From Bacteroidota bacterium (GTDB taxonomy: Bacteria > Bacteroidota > Bacteroidia > Flavobacteriales > Schleiferiaceae), in contig PXYR01000002.1 in NCBI GenBank assembly GCA_003023665.1, positions 1 through 40,234 on the forward strand: a DNA stretch of 40,234 bases, given 5' to 3'. The notes beneath the pieces are model-generated. The model was not told where the DNA came from, did not search any database, and saw nothing but the letters and a program-made list of their open reading frames with translations. Below are positions 29,509-40,234 of this stretch, piece after piece. The position numbers and the translations under genes were made by a program. The stretch's first letter is position 1. Each line of letters starts with the position of its first letter.

Positions 29509-29625
29509 ATGAAAGTAAGAGCTTCAGTTAAAAAGCGCAGTGCGGACTGCAAGATTGTTCGTCGTAAAGGACGCTTGTATGTTATTAACAAAAAGAACCC
29601 AAAGTTCAAGCAACGTCAGGGTTAA
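29509..29625 (+). CDS. rpmJ: 50S ribosomal protein L36 (38 aa, lacks most zinc ligands; not in ORF track)
   Basis: My translation: [38 protein letters not shown]; between infA and rpsM. Confidence 0.95.
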   Translation: MKVRASVKKRSADCKIVRRKGRLYVINKKNPKFKQRQG

Positions 29626-29647
29626 TTGATATTATAGAAAGAATACT

Positions 29648-30025
29648 ATGGCAAGGATTGCAGGGGTAGATTTACCTAGAACTAAGCGCGGTGTGATTGG
29701 ACTAACCTACATTTACGGTATAGGTCTTAGCCGGTCTCAAGAGATCTTGGCGAAAGCTGGCGTTCATGAAGATGTAAAGGTTCAAGAATGGACAGATGAC
29801 CAACTTACTACTATTCGAGGATTGATTTCTGATGAATACATAGTAGAGGGTGAGTTGCGTTCAGAAATTCAATTGAACATCAAGCGTATGATGGATATTG
29901 GTTGTAATCGTGGTATCCGTCATCGTGTGGGTCTTCCACTTCGAGGACAGCGTACCAAGAACAACTCGCGCACAAGAAAGGGTAAGAGAAAAACAGTTGC
30001 AAACAAGAAAAAAGCGACTAAATAA
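29648..30025 (+). CDS. rpsM: 30S ribosomal protein S13
   Basis: [34 protein letters not shown]... Confidence 0.98.
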   Translation: MARIAGVDLPRTKRGVIGLTYIYGIGLSRSQEILAKAGVHEDVKVQEWTDDQLTTIRGLISDEYIVEGELRSEIQLNIKRMMDIGCNRGIRHRVGLPLRGQRTKNNSRTRKGKRKTVANKKKATK

Positions 30026-30037
30026 TAGTTATTAGTT

Positions 30038-30430
30038 ATGGCTAAGAAACAAGCAAAACAGACGAAGAAGCGTAAAGTACGCGTTGAAGCGATGGGTGAA
30101 GCACACATCGGATCTTCGTTCAACAATATTATTATCTCATTGACAAATCAACAAGGACAAGTTATTTCTTGGTCTTCAGCTGGTAAGATGGGATTCCGCG
30201 GAAGCAAGAAAAACACTCCTTATGCTGCCCAAATGGCTGCTGAGGATTGCGGAAGAGTTGCATTGGAAGCGGGCTTGAAGAAGGTTAAAGCATACGTTAA
30301 AGGTCCTGGAAACGGTCGTGAAAGTGCGATTCGTTCATTACACAATCTGGGTATTGAAGTGGTTGAAATTATTGATATCACTCCAACACCGCATAACGGT
30401 TGTCGTGCGCCAAAAAAACGTCGCGTTTAA
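30038..30430 (+). CDS. rpsK: 30S ribosomal protein S11
   Basis: [50 protein letters not shown]... Confidence 0.98.
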   Translation: MAKKQAKQTKKRKVRVEAMGEAHIGSSFNNIIISLTNQQGQVISWSSAGKMGFRGSKKNTPYAAQMAAEDCGRVALEAGLKKVKAYVKGPGNGRESAIRSLHNLGIEVVEIIDITPTPHNGCRAPKKRRV

Positions 30431-30452
30431 TAAATAGTAGAAGTAAAGTATT

Positions 30453-31058
30453 ATGGCAAGATATAGAGGACCAAAATCAAAGATCGCACGCCGCATGGGT
30501 GAGCCTATCTTTGGACCAGATAGCTCTTTTGAGAAGCGAAAATATGCTCCAGGACAGCACGGTAATGCGCGTCGTCGCGGTAAGAAAAGTGAATATGCGG
30601 TTCAATTGCAGGAAAAGCAGAAAGCAAAATACACGTATGGTATTTTGGAAAGACAATTCGCCAATATGTTTGACAAAGCTTCTCGAAGCAAAGGAAAAAC
30701 GGGTGATGTCTTGTTACAGCTCTGTGAGAGTCGTTTAGACAATGTTGTTTTCCGTTTAGGATTAGGTAAGACTCGTGATGCTGCAAGACAATTGGTAGGT
30801 CACCGTCATATTACCTTAAACGGTGAATTAGCAAGTATTCCATCCATAAATGTGAAGCCAGGCGATGTCATTGGTGTTCGCGAAAAATCAAAGTCATTGG
30901 TAGTTATTGGGGACTCTTTAGCCTCCAAAAGTGCCGATCATCCATGGATAGAATGGAATGAAAGCAAAATGGAAGGAACATTCCTCAGCGTACCTTCTCG
31001 TGATGCTATCCCTGAAAATATCAAGGAGCAGTTGATTGTAGAATTGTACTCTAAATAA
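30453..31058 (+). CDS. rpsD: 30S ribosomal protein S4
   Basis: [37 protein letters not shown]... Confidence 0.98.
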   Translation: MARYRGPKSKIARRMGEPIFGPDSSFEKRKYAPGQHGNARRRGKKSEYAVQLQEKQKAKYTYGILERQFANMFDKASRSKGKTGDVLLQLCESRLDNVVFRLGLGKTRDAARQLVGHRHITLNGELASIPSINVKPGDVIGVREKSKSLVVIGDSLASKSADHPWIEWNESKMEGTFLSVPSRDAIPENIKEQLIVELYSK

Positions 31059-31080
31059 TAACACCTTATACCCATTCAAT

Positions 31081-32073
31081 ATGGCTATTCTTAATTTCCA
31101 AAAGCCGGACAAAGTAATCATGAACGCATCAACTGACAAAGATGGTCAGTTTGAGTTCAGACCTTTAGAGCCGGGTTACGGCTTAACAGTTGGTAATGCA
31201 CTTCGTAGGGTATTACTGTCAGGACTTGAAGGTTTCGCTTTGACTTCTTTGAGAATTGACGGCATTAACCACGAATTCAGCACAATTGAAGGTGTTGTAG
31301 AAGACGTTACAGAAATCGTACTTAATCTAAAGCAAATTCGTTTCAAACAGCAAATTGAATCAGTTGACAATGAAACTGTGAAGATTTCAGTTAGCGGTAA
31401 AGAGCAACTCTTGGCTGGTGATTTAGCTGCACATATTACTTCTTTTCAGGTATTAAACCCTGACTTGGTGATATGTAATATGGACGCCAGTGTTAACCTT
31501 TCGTTAGAGGTTGTAATAGAGAAAGGTCGCGGTTACGTGGGAGCTGAAGTTAACAAAAAAGTGGACGCTCCAATTGGTACTATCGCTCTTGATAGCATCT
31601 ACACGCCCATCAAAAATGTAAAGTATTCAATTGAAAATTATCGTGTTGAACAGAAAACCGATTTTGAAAAATTGATCATGGAGATTGAAACAGACGGTTC
31701 AATTCTTCCTAAAGATGCTTTGACTGAGGCGGCAAAAATCCTAATTCACCACTTCATGCTGTTCAGTGATGAGCGCATAAGTTTAGAAGATGAGGAAAGT
31801 GCTGAAACTGAAAGTTACGACGAAGAAGCGCTACACATGCGTCAGTTGCTCAAGACTAAGCTACACGACATGGACTTGAGTGTACGTGCTTTGAATTGTT
31901 TGAAAGCGGCAGAGGTTGATACCCTAGGTGATTTAGTCACTTACTCTAAGTCTGATTTGATGAAGTTCCGCAACTTCGGTAAGAAATCTCTTACTGAATT
32001 AGAAGAATTAGTTGATAGTAAAAACTTGAGCTTTGGAATGGATATTTCCAAATACAAGCTTGATAAAGAATAA
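31081..32073 (+). CDS. rpoA: DNA-directed RNA polymerase subunit alpha
   Basis: [30 protein letters not shown]... and C-terminal alpha-CTD. Confidence 0.98.
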   Translation: MAILNFQKPDKVIMNASTDKDGQFEFRPLEPGYGLTVGNALRRVLLSGLEGFALTSLRIDGINHEFSTIEGVVEDVTEIVLNLKQIRFKQQIESVDNETVKISVSGKEQLLAGDLAAHITSFQVLNPDLVICNMDASVNLSLEVVIEKGRGYVGAEVNKKVDAPIGTIALDSIYTPIKNVKYSIENYRVEQKTDFEKLIMEIETDGSILPKDALTEAAKILIHHFMLFSDERISLEDEESAETESYDEEALHMRQLLKTKLHDMDLSVRALNCLKAAEVDTLGDLVTYSKSDLMKFRNFGKKSLTELEELVDSKNLSFGMDISKYKLDKE

Positions 32074-32075
32074 AA

Positions 32076-32582
32076 ATGAGACACGGTAAGAAAAATAATC
32101 ACCTCGGCAGAAAGACTGCGCACAGAAAAGCGATGTTGAGTAATATGGCTGGCTCACTTATTGAGCATAAGCGTATTAACACTACTGTTCAAAAGGCAAA
32201 AGAACTACGCAAGTTCGTTGAGCCTTTGATTACTCGTGCTAAAGAGAACACTACTCATAATCGTAGAACTACGTTTGCGGTATTGAGAAATAAGTATGTA
32301 GTTACTGAGTTATTCACTGTGGTTGGTCCAAAGGTGGCTGATCGTCCAGGTGGGTACACACGTATCATTAAAACAGGTAACCGATTGGGAGACAACGCAG
32401 AGATGTGTATGGTTGAGTTGGTAGACTTTAATGAACTATATACAAAAGAAGAAAAGAAGAAAACGACTCGTCGTAGCCGTCGTGCGAAACCAGCTGCTGA
32501 ACAGGTTGCACCTGCCCCTGCTGCTGAAGAGGTTACTGAAGAAGTTGCGGTAGAAGAAACTAAGGAAGAATCTGCTGAATAA
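32076..32582 (+). CDS. rplQ: 50S ribosomal protein L17 with acidic/Ala-rich C-terminal extension
   Basis: [52 protein letters not shown]...; tail ...[30 protein letters not shown]. Confidence 0.97.
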   Translation: MRHGKKNNHLGRKTAHRKAMLSNMAGSLIEHKRINTTVQKAKELRKFVEPLITRAKENTTHNRRTTFAVLRNKYVVTELFTVVGPKVADRPGGYTRIIKTGNRLGDNAEMCMVELVDFNELYTKEEKKKTTRRSRRAKPAAEQVAPAPAAEEVTEEVAVEETKEESAE

Positions 32583-32623
32583 GGAAAAACAAATGCGCCA
32601 AATAGGTCATTGTTGATTAATTT

Positions 32624-32661
32624 AAAGGGGAATTGGGCTTAGGCCGAATTCCCCTTTTTTT
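32624..32661 (+). terminator. Strong Rho-independent terminator/attenuator after rplQ, 15 nt before carA
   Basis: AAAGGGGAATT-gggcttaggccg-AATTCCCCTTT (perfect 11-bp arms, inner GGC/GCC) followed by a T run. Confidence 0.88.
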
Positions 32662-32675
32662 ATAAACTATTATCC

Positions 32676-33776
32676 ATGGAGAATAAATCAAAAAAAGCAA
32701 CCCTTCTGTTAGACGACGGCACTGTTTTTTATGGTAGCGCCACTGGTCTAGATGGAACTGCGTATGGCGAAATTTGTTTCAATACAGGGATGACGGGATA
32801 TCAGGAAATATTTACCGATCCCTCTTACTTTGGTCAATTAATGGTAATGGCCACGTCTCATATTGGAAATTATGGAGTTCATGCAGAAGAAATAGAATCA
32901 AGCAACATTCAAGTAGCTGGATTGATTACCAAGAACTTTAGTGAGGTAGCTTCTCGTGCAGGAAAGATGGACAGTCTTTATGGTTATTTTGAAAAAGAAC
33001 AAAAAGTTGCCATTAAGGATATTGATACGCGCGCATTGGTACGTCATATTCGCGATGCGGGTACAATGAATGCTATTATCTCCACAGAGACACACGATGT
33101 TTCTTCACTTAAGGAAGAGCTTAAGAATTGTCCTAATATGGAAGGTTTAGCTCTAGCGCCATTAGTGAGTGTAAAGGAAGCTTATGAAGTGGGTCCCGCA
33201 GATAGTGAATATCGGATTGCAGCTTTAGACCTTGGTGTTAAGAATAACATTATAAAATGCTTGACTGATCGCGGTGCACGGGTTAAGGTTTTTCCTTATA
33301 ATACTTCTACGGAAGAAATGCTGGCCTGGAATCCTAATGGATTGTTCTATTCTAATGGACCTGGTGATCCTGCTGCATCCCCGGAGATCGTTGCAGAAGT
33401 AGCTAAAGGTATAGCTACTGGTTTACCGGTTTTTGGGATTTGTTTAGGTCATCAGATGATAGCCCTTGCCAGTGGTCTTTCTACTTTTAAAATGCACAAC
33501 GGTCATCGTGGGATTAATCACCCTGTTAAAAATATTGAGACGGGACTTGGAGAAATTACTTCACAAAATCACGGCTTCGTGGTGAGTATGGAGGATGTTG
33601 AGCGCGCCAATAATGTTGAATTGACACACATCCATCTAAACGATCATACTGTAGCTGGAATAAAACGAACAGATGCGAATTGCTTTTCTGTTCAATATCA
33701 TCCTGAGGCATCACCAGGGCCACATGACAGCCGATACCTCTTTGATACATTTATTGAGAACATCAAAAACAATTAG
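32676..33776 (+). CDS. carA: Carbamoyl-phosphate synthase small subunit
   Basis: TLLLDDGTVFYGSATG...FNTGMTGYQEIFTDPSYFGQ, class I GATase GICLGHQMIAL. Confidence 0.97.
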   Translation: MENKSKKATLLLDDGTVFYGSATGLDGTAYGEICFNTGMTGYQEIFTDPSYFGQLMVMATSHIGNYGVHAEEIESSNIQVAGLITKNFSEVASRAGKMDSLYGYFEKEQKVAIKDIDTRALVRHIRDAGTMNAIISTETHDVSSLKEELKNCPNMEGLALAPLVSVKEAYEVGPADSEYRIAALDLGVKNNIIKCLTDRGARVKVFPYNTSTEEMLAWNPNGLFYSNGPGDPAASPEIVAEVAKGIATGLPVFGICLGHQMIALASGLSTFKMHNGHRGINHPVKNIETGLGEITSQNHGFVVSMEDVERANNVELTHIHLNDHTVAGIKRTDANCFSVQYHPEASPGPHDSRYLFDTFIENIKNN

Positions 33777-33804
33777 GACACATACTAACTAACACTATAA
33801 ATAA

Positions 33805-35100
<1,296 letters not shown>

Positions 35101-35119
35101 TCAATTCTAAAACCCTATC

Positions 35120-36424
35120 ATGGATAGAATTAAAGAACAATTTCGGGACACTTTCCCATCAATAGTCGCTGATACCAGGGCATTCTTGAAAGAGAATTCC
35201 AATCAGAAGGTTGGTGAGATAAGCTTAGGTCAACTTTATGGAGGGATGCGAGGAATGCCCGCGTTAATCTGTGAAACCTCCAAATTAGATCCAGAGGAAG
35301 GAATACGCTTTAGGGGCTACAGTATTCCTGAGCTTCAAGAAAAGCTGCCTAAGTATCCTGGGGGTGAGCAACCTTTGCCTGAAGGCCTTTTTCATTTAAT
35401 GCTAATGAATGAGCTGCCTACGGAAGATCAAGCTCGCCGTTTAAGTAACAACTGGGTTCGTAGAAGTAATGTTCCTGTCCATGTTTTTAAGGCTATTGAC
35501 GCTTTGCCAAACCGTACACATCCAATGACTCAATTTTCAATTGCTATTATGGCAATGAGAACGGAGAGTGAGTTTGCAAAAGCATATTCAAATGGTGTGC
35601 ACAAGAGTGAGTATTGGGATGCCACTTATGAGGATAGCATGAATTTGATCGCTCGTTTACCTCGAGTAGCGGCATACATCTACAGAAGAATGTACCACAA
35701 TGATCAACATATAGAACCAGATCCTAAACTTGACTGGGCGGGCAATTTTGCACATATGCTTGGTTTTGATAATGATGAGTTCAAGGAACTTATGCGAATG
35801 TACCTCACTATTCACGCGGACCACGAAGGCGGAAATGTGAGTGCTCATACGGTGCACCTCGTTGGATCGGCACTCAGTGATGCCTATTTGAGCTTTTCGG
35901 CTGGAATGAATGGTTTAGCTGGTCCATTGCATGGCTTGGCTAATCAAGAAGTAATAAGATGGATAAATAATATGCGACAAGAATTGGGAGGTGGACTACC
36001 AACCAAAGAGCAGATAGCAAATTATTGTAAGCAAACATTGGCCTCTGGTAAGGTGATTCCTGGCTTTGGTCATGCAGTGTTGCGTAAAACGGATCCAAGG
36101 TATACAGCACAGCGCGAGTTCGCTCTAGCGAAAATGCCCAATGATGAGCTATTTAAGATTATTAGTATGGTTTATGAGGTTGTTCCAGATATTTTGGCAG
36201 CGACCGGGAAGGTGAAAAATCCATGGCCAAATGTTGATGCGCATAGTGGTCAATTGCTTACTCATTATGGATTTGTAGAATATGAATTCTATACTGTCTT
36301 GTTTGGGGTTGCTCGTTCTTTGGGTACGCTATCAAATTTAATTTTGGACCGTGCTATCGGTATGCCAATTGAACGTCCTGGTTCCACAACCACCGAGTTG
36401 TTGAAGAAACAATTTGAGAAATAG
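35120..36424 (+). CDS. Citrate (Si)-synthase
   Basis: GFGHAVLRKTDPRYTAQREFAL, SAHTVHLVGSALSDAYLSFSAGMNGLAGPLHG. Confidence 0.95.
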   Translation: MDRIKEQFRDTFPSIVADTRAFLKENSNQKVGEISLGQLYGGMRGMPALICETSKLDPEEGIRFRGYSIPELQEKLPKYPGGEQPLPEGLFHLMLMNELPTEDQARRLSNNWVRRSNVPVHVFKAIDALPNRTHPMTQFSIAIMAMRTESEFAKAYSNGVHKSEYWDATYEDSMNLIARLPRVAAYIYRRMYHNDQHIEPDPKLDWAGNFAHMLGFDNDEFKELMRMYLTIHADHEGGNVSAHTVHLVGSALSDAYLSFSAGMNGLAGPLHGLANQEVIRWINNMRQELGGGLPTKEQIANYCKQTLASGKVIPGFGHAVLRKTDPRYTAQREFALAKMPNDELFKIISMVYEVVPDILAATGKVKNPWPNVDAHSGQLLTHYGFVEYEFYTVLFGVARSLGTLSNLILDRAIGMPIERPGSTTTELLKKQFEK

Positions 36425-36446
36425 ATTAAAAAGTTATTTTTTATTG

Positions 36447-36476
36447 ACCCTAGGGCATTTAGCTCTAGGGTTTTTT
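36447..36476 (+). terminator. Rho-independent terminator after citrate synthase
   Basis: ACCCTAG...CTAGGGT followed by a T run. Confidence 0.8.
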
Positions 36477-36510
36477 ATTGCTAACTATATAATAACTAGA
36501 AGGATAATTG

Positions 36511-36518
36511 TATATTTG
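36511..36518 (+). promoter_or_regulatory. Putative -7 element TATATTTG of the rpsA promoter
   Basis: TAnnTTTG match in the gltA-like/rpsA intergenic region; no convincing -33 TTG. Confidence 0.5.
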
Positions 36519-36628
36519 CACCCCTTTTGGACACGAAGCATGCAGCCAATTGGATTTAAATTTTAAAAAACGCTCTCAAGGACGAGTGATAATTGTATGT
36601 AATGTCCTGGGATACAAGTAAATCTCTC

Positions 36629-38602
36629 ATGTCAGAAGAGAATAAAGTACCAAAAGAAGAGGTACAGCAAGAGACTCCAGCTCAGGAGGCTCCTCAAACA
36701 GAAGAAACACCAATAGTTGAAGAAGCCGTAGCCGAAACTCCTGCAACGGAAGTCTCGGAAGAAACAGAGGCGGTTGAAGAGACTGAATCTGAAGCGAGTA
36801 AAGCCGAAGAAACAAAAGAAGAACCAACAGCTGAAGAGACGGTTACCGATGAGCCAGCTTTTAGTTGGGACGATGTTGAAGCCGGTGAAGCCACTGTAAG
36901 CGAAGACCGTAAGGCTTTGGCAGCAATGTATGAGGAAACTTTAGGATCATCTTTAGAACATCAGGTTGTAGAGGGTAAAGTAACTTCTAAAACAGATCGC
37001 GAAGTAATTATTGATATCAATTCCAAGAGTGAAGGAGTTGTTAGTTTAAATGAATTCCGTTACAATCCAGAGTTGACTGTTGGCGATACTGTTGAAGTAT
37101 TGGTGGACCGTCAAGAAGATAAATATGGACAATTGGTTCTTTCACATAGGAAAGCCCGCTCCATTAAGGCTTGGGATCGTGTAAATGAAGCTCATGATAA
37201 TGATGAAATCGTTAAAGGTTACGTTAAGGCACGTACCAAGGGCGGTATGATCGTTGATGTATTTGGCTTAGAAGCGTTCTTACCAGGTTCACAAATTGAT
37301 GTTAAGCCTATTCGTGACTACGATCAATACGTAGACAAGACCATGGAGTTTAAAGTGGTGAAAATCAATCACGAATTTAAAAATGTAGTTGTTTCGCACA
37401 AGGCACTCATTGAGGCTGATCTAGAAGAACAGAAAAAAGAAATTATCTCGAAACTTGAAAAAGGTCAAGTATTAGAGGGTATCGTTAAGAACATCACCTC
37501 TTATGGTGTATTCATTGATCTTGGTGGTGTAGATGGTTTGGTTCATATTACTGATTTAAGTTGGAGCCGTATCAATCACCCTTCAGAGGTAGTAGAATTA
37601 GACCAAAAGATTAATGTTGTAATCCTTGACTTTGACGAAGGTAAGACACGTATTCAGTTGGGTATTAAGCAACTTGAGAAACACCCATGGGATGCTCTTG
37701 ATGAGAATGTTGGTGTAGGTGATAAGGTAACGGGTAAAGTAGTTGTCCTTGCTGATTATGGTGCCTTTGTTGAGGTATTGCCAGGTGTTGAAGGTTTGGT
37801 TCATGTTAGTGAAATGAGCTGGTCAGCACACTTACGTAGTGCAGGTGATTTTATGAAAGTAGGAGATTCTGTAGAAGCTGAAGTTTTAACTTTAGACAGA
37901 GAAGAGCGTAAGATGAGTCTTGGAATCAAGCAGTTAACTACTGATCCGTGGACTGATATCACGACTAAGTACCCTCAGGGTTCTAAGCATAGCGGAACCG
38001 TTCGCAATTTTACAAACTTTGGTATTTTCTTAGAGCTTGAAGAGGGAATTGATGGATTGATTCATATTTCTGATTTGAGCTGGAATAAAAAGGTAAAACA
38101 CCCGTCTGAGTTTACTTCTATTGGAGCCAATTTAGATGTAGTTGTGATGGATATTGATGCGGAGAACCGTCGTTTGAGTCTTGGACACAAGCAGGTTACT
38201 GACAACCCATGGGACGGGTATGCTGATTCCTTTAAAGTGGGTAACAAAGTAACTGGTACCATGATAAATTCTGGTGAGAAAGGCGGCGACGTGAAGTTTG
38301 CGGATTTCGAAGGTGTTGAAGCTTACTGTCCTGCACGTCACATTACTAAGGAAGACGGCGGTAAACTTGCTAAGGGCGAAACCGCTGAATTCGTTGTGAT
38401 AGAATTCAACAAGGATAACCGGAGAATTGTGGTTTCACATGTGGGAACATACAAGGAAGTTGAAATGAAAAAGAATACTGGTAGAGGCGGTAACAAAGGC
38501 GGAAACGTTGCAGTACCTAATCAAAATGTAGAACGTTCAACCATGGGTGATTTAGATGCATTAGCTGCATTGAAAGAGCAGATGGATAACGGCGACAAAT
38601 AA
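36629..38602 (+). CDS. rpsA: 30S ribosomal protein S1 (six S1 repeats, long acidic N-terminal extension)
   Basis: Six S1-like segments (e.g. GIVKNITSYGVFIDLGGVDGLVHITDLSW). MSEENKVPKEEVQQE start at 36629 preferred over the TTG at 36593 in the ORF track. Confidence 0.94.
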   Translation: MSEENKVPKEEVQQETPAQEAPQTEETPIVEEAVAETPATEVSEETEAVEETESEASKAEETKEEPTAEETVTDEPAFSWDDVEAGEATVSEDRKALAAMYEETLGSSLEHQVVEGKVTSKTDREVIIDINSKSEGVVSLNEFRYNPELTVGDTVEVLVDRQEDKYGQLVLSHRKARSIKAWDRVNEAHDNDEIVKGYVKARTKGGMIVDVFGLEAFLPGSQIDVKPIRDYDQYVDKTMEFKVVKINHEFKNVVVSHKALIEADLEEQKKEIISKLEKGQVLEGIVKNITSYGVFIDLGGVDGLVHITDLSWSRINHPSEVVELDQKINVVILDFDEGKTRIQLGIKQLEKHPWDALDENVGVGDKVTGKVVVLADYGAFVEVLPGVEGLVHVSEMSWSAHLRSAGDFMKVGDSVEAEVLTLDREERKMSLGIKQLTTDPWTDITTKYPQGSKHSGTVRNFTNFGIFLELEEGIDGLIHISDLSWNKKVKHPSEFTSIGANLDVVVMDIDAENRRLSLGHKQVTDNPWDGYADSFKVGNKVTGTMINSGEKGGDVKFADFEGVEAYCPARHITKEDGGKLAKGETAEFVVIEFNKDNRRIVVSHVGTYKEVEMKKNTGRGGNKGGNVAVPNQNVERSTMGDLDALAALKEQMDNGDK

Positions 38603-38625
38603 TCCAAGATTTTTCAGATAATGCA

Positions 38626-38658
38626 AACCCTCGGACCGATCAGGTTCGAGGGTTTTTT
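38626..38658 (+). terminator. Rho-independent terminator after rpsA
   Basis: AACCCTCG-gaccgatcaggtt-CGAGGGTT followed by a T run. Confidence 0.85.
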
Positions 38659-38686
38659 ATTGGATAAAACTTTAACTTTGGGAACT

Positions 38687-39778
38687 ATGAAAATTGGAGA
38701 TATTATTAGCGACCTAGAACAATGGGCGCCGCCCTTTCTTCAGGAGTCCTATGACAATAGTGGATTAATTGTAGGGGCAAAAGATTGGGACACGAAAGGT
38801 GTGCTTGTGGCGCTAGACTGTTTAGAAGAGGTTGTTGATGAGGCGATTGACAAGGACATTAGTTTGATTGTCACACATCATCCTATTGTTTTTAGTGGTT
38901 TGAAACGATTTAATGGTGCTACTTATATAGAGCGTGTGGTGATGAAGGCTATCAAGAATGACATAGCCATCTATGCTATTCACACGAACTTAGATAATGT
39001 TCACTGGGGTGTGAATGCTAAAATTATTCAAATGCTTGGATTAGAAAAGCATAGTGTTCTGAGTCCAATGAAGAATAGCTTGAAAAAATTTCAAGTCTAT
39101 GTTCCAAGTTCTCATGCGGAATCTGTTGAGTCAGCAGTTTTCTCTGCTGGTGGAGGCAAGGTTAGCGCATATGAAGAATGCAGCTTTAAAAGCAATGGTG
39201 TAGGGTCATTCAAAGGTGGTAAAGGGACAAACCCATTCATTGGTGAAGCGGGTAAGCGTGAGTTCGTGGAAGAAATAAAACTTGAGTTTATTGTCCCCGC
39301 ATTTGTCGTAAAAGATGTTGAACGTGCTGCGCGCACTGCTCATCCCTACGAGGAAATGGCCTTTGAATGGCTAGCAATAGAAAACAATGCAACTCTTTAT
39401 GGAGCAGGTGCAGTTGGAGAGTTTGAAAAACCTATAAAATTTCATACGTTCTTAGAAGATGTGAAAACTGCTTTTGGTACCACTTTAAAATATACGCCAT
39501 CACCAAAGGATACGGTACAAAGAGTAGCGGTTTGTGGCGGTTCAGGAAGCTTTTTGTTGGGCGCCGCAAAAGCAGTGGAAGCGGATGTTTTTATCACCGC
39601 TGATTATAAATACCATCAATTTTTTGATGCTGACGGCACCATCTCCATATTAGATGTGGGACATTTTGAAAGCGAGCAATTTACAATCGACTTAATAGCT
39701 GATAGACTGTCAGAAAAATTCCCTAAATTTGCCGTTCTCAAAACTGAGGTTAATACAAACCCTATTCAGTACTATTAG
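38687..39778 (+). CDS. Nif3-like dinuclear metal center protein (long form with inserted CutA/PII-like domain)
   Basis: MKIGDIISDLEQWAPPFLQESYDNSGLIVG...VTHHPIVFSGLKRFNG...AIYAIHTNLDN. The ORF track start at 38621 lies inside the terminator; ATG 38687 preferred. Confidence 0.93.
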   Translation: MKIGDIISDLEQWAPPFLQESYDNSGLIVGAKDWDTKGVLVALDCLEEVVDEAIDKDISLIVTHHPIVFSGLKRFNGATYIERVVMKAIKNDIAIYAIHTNLDNVHWGVNAKIIQMLGLEKHSVLSPMKNSLKKFQVYVPSSHAESVESAVFSAGGGKVSAYEECSFKSNGVGSFKGGKGTNPFIGEAGKREFVEEIKLEFIVPAFVVKDVERAARTAHPYEEMAFEWLAIENNATLYGAGAVGEFEKPIKFHTFLEDVKTAFGTTLKYTPSPKDTVQRVAVCGGSGSFLLGAAKAVEADVFITADYKYHQFFDADGTISILDVGHFESEQFTIDLIADRLSEKFPKFAVLKTEVNTNPIQYY

Positions 39779-39779
39779 T

Positions 39780-40234
39780 ATGGCTAAGAAGGCAAAAGAG
39801 TTAAGCGTAGAAGATAAATTAAGAACGCTTTACGATCTTCAGATTATTGATCGTCGCATAGACGAAATACGTGCAATGCGCGGCGAACTTCCATTAGAAG
39901 TTGAAGATCTTGAAAACGAGGTGGCCGGAATGGAAACCCGTATGGAAAAAGTGAATCATGAAATTGCCGACCTTGAGGTAGATATCAAGGAAAAACAACT
40001 GTTGATCAAAGAGAGCCAAGAAAAAATGGCTAAATATTCAAAAGATCAAGAGCAGGTTAGAAACAACAGAGAATTTGAAGCGATAGCTAAGGAAATTGAA
40101 TACCAAGAATTGGAAATTCAATTGGCAGAGAAACGCATTTTGGAATATTCAGCAAGAATAGATGCAAAGAAAGAGGCTAACGAAGCGAGCACAGAGAAAT
40201 TAAATGATCGTAAGACGCATTTATCTCACAAAGT
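39780..40234 (+). CDS. C4-type zinc ribbon / coiled-coil protein (zf-RING_7-like), truncated at the right edge
   Basis: ATG 1 nt after the Nif3 stop: MAKKAKELSVEDKLRTLYDLQIIDRRIDEIRAMRGELPLEVEDLENEVAGMETRMEKVNHEIADLE...; long coiled coil and frequent partner of nif3-like genes. Confidence 0.82.
   Translation, partial: MAKKAKELSVEDKLRTLYDLQIIDRRIDEIRAMRGELPLEVEDLENEVAGMETRMEKVNHEIADLEVDIKEKQLLIKESQEKMAKYSKDQEQVRNNREFEAIAKEIEYQELEIQLAEKRILEYSARIDAKKEANEASTEKLNDRKTHLSHK

Noticed and set aside
30400-30738. 112-aa plus-strand ORF overlapping rpsK and rpsD
   Set aside because: Out-of-frame reading of rpsD; both ribosomal genes are intact.
36694-36894. Antisense Ser/Val-rich ORF opposite rpsA
   Set aside because: It is the reverse reading of the Glu/Ala-rich rpsA extension; composition artefact.
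38621-38686. Extended N-terminus of the Nif3-like ORF
   Set aside because: It spans the rpsA terminator hairpin and a promoter-like box; ATG at 38687 begins the conserved MKIGDII sequence.

Overview
This 40 kb window is a core-genome segment from a Bacteroidetes bacterium, probably Flavobacteriia-like, judging from protein character, gene order and TAnnTTTG promoter elements. The left part (1-15.6 kb) is mostly minus strand: a partial copper-type P-type ATPase, a plus-strand M3 metallopeptidase, a MATE transporter with a small acidic protein, a tightly packed run natA-like / natB-like / mscS / sigma-54 response regulator, grpE-dnaJ, and uvrD/pcrA - DUF4290 - murA - tlpA-like. The right part (15.8-40.2 kb) is plus strand: a merged str-S10-spc-alpha ribosomal superoperon (rpsL to rplQ, including rpmD and rpmJ, which the ORF track missed), then carA, eno, a citrate synthase gene, rpsA, a Nif3-family gene and a partial zinc-ribbon coiled-coil gene. 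I found no mobile elements, CRISPR arrays, rRNA or tRNA genes, and no clear new multi-gene system. The points most worth checking are regulatory or structural: a perfect 8-bp-arm inverted repeat at the predicted transcription start of grpE-dnaJ; a strong terminator hairpin 15 nt before carA; a DnaJ with half its zinc-binding motifs; a sigma-54 activator with no HTH; the natAB-mscS-regulator cluster; a TTG-start helicase; and an rpsA leader with a possible mini-ORF. All coordinates and motifs were read by eye. No similarity search or folding was run.
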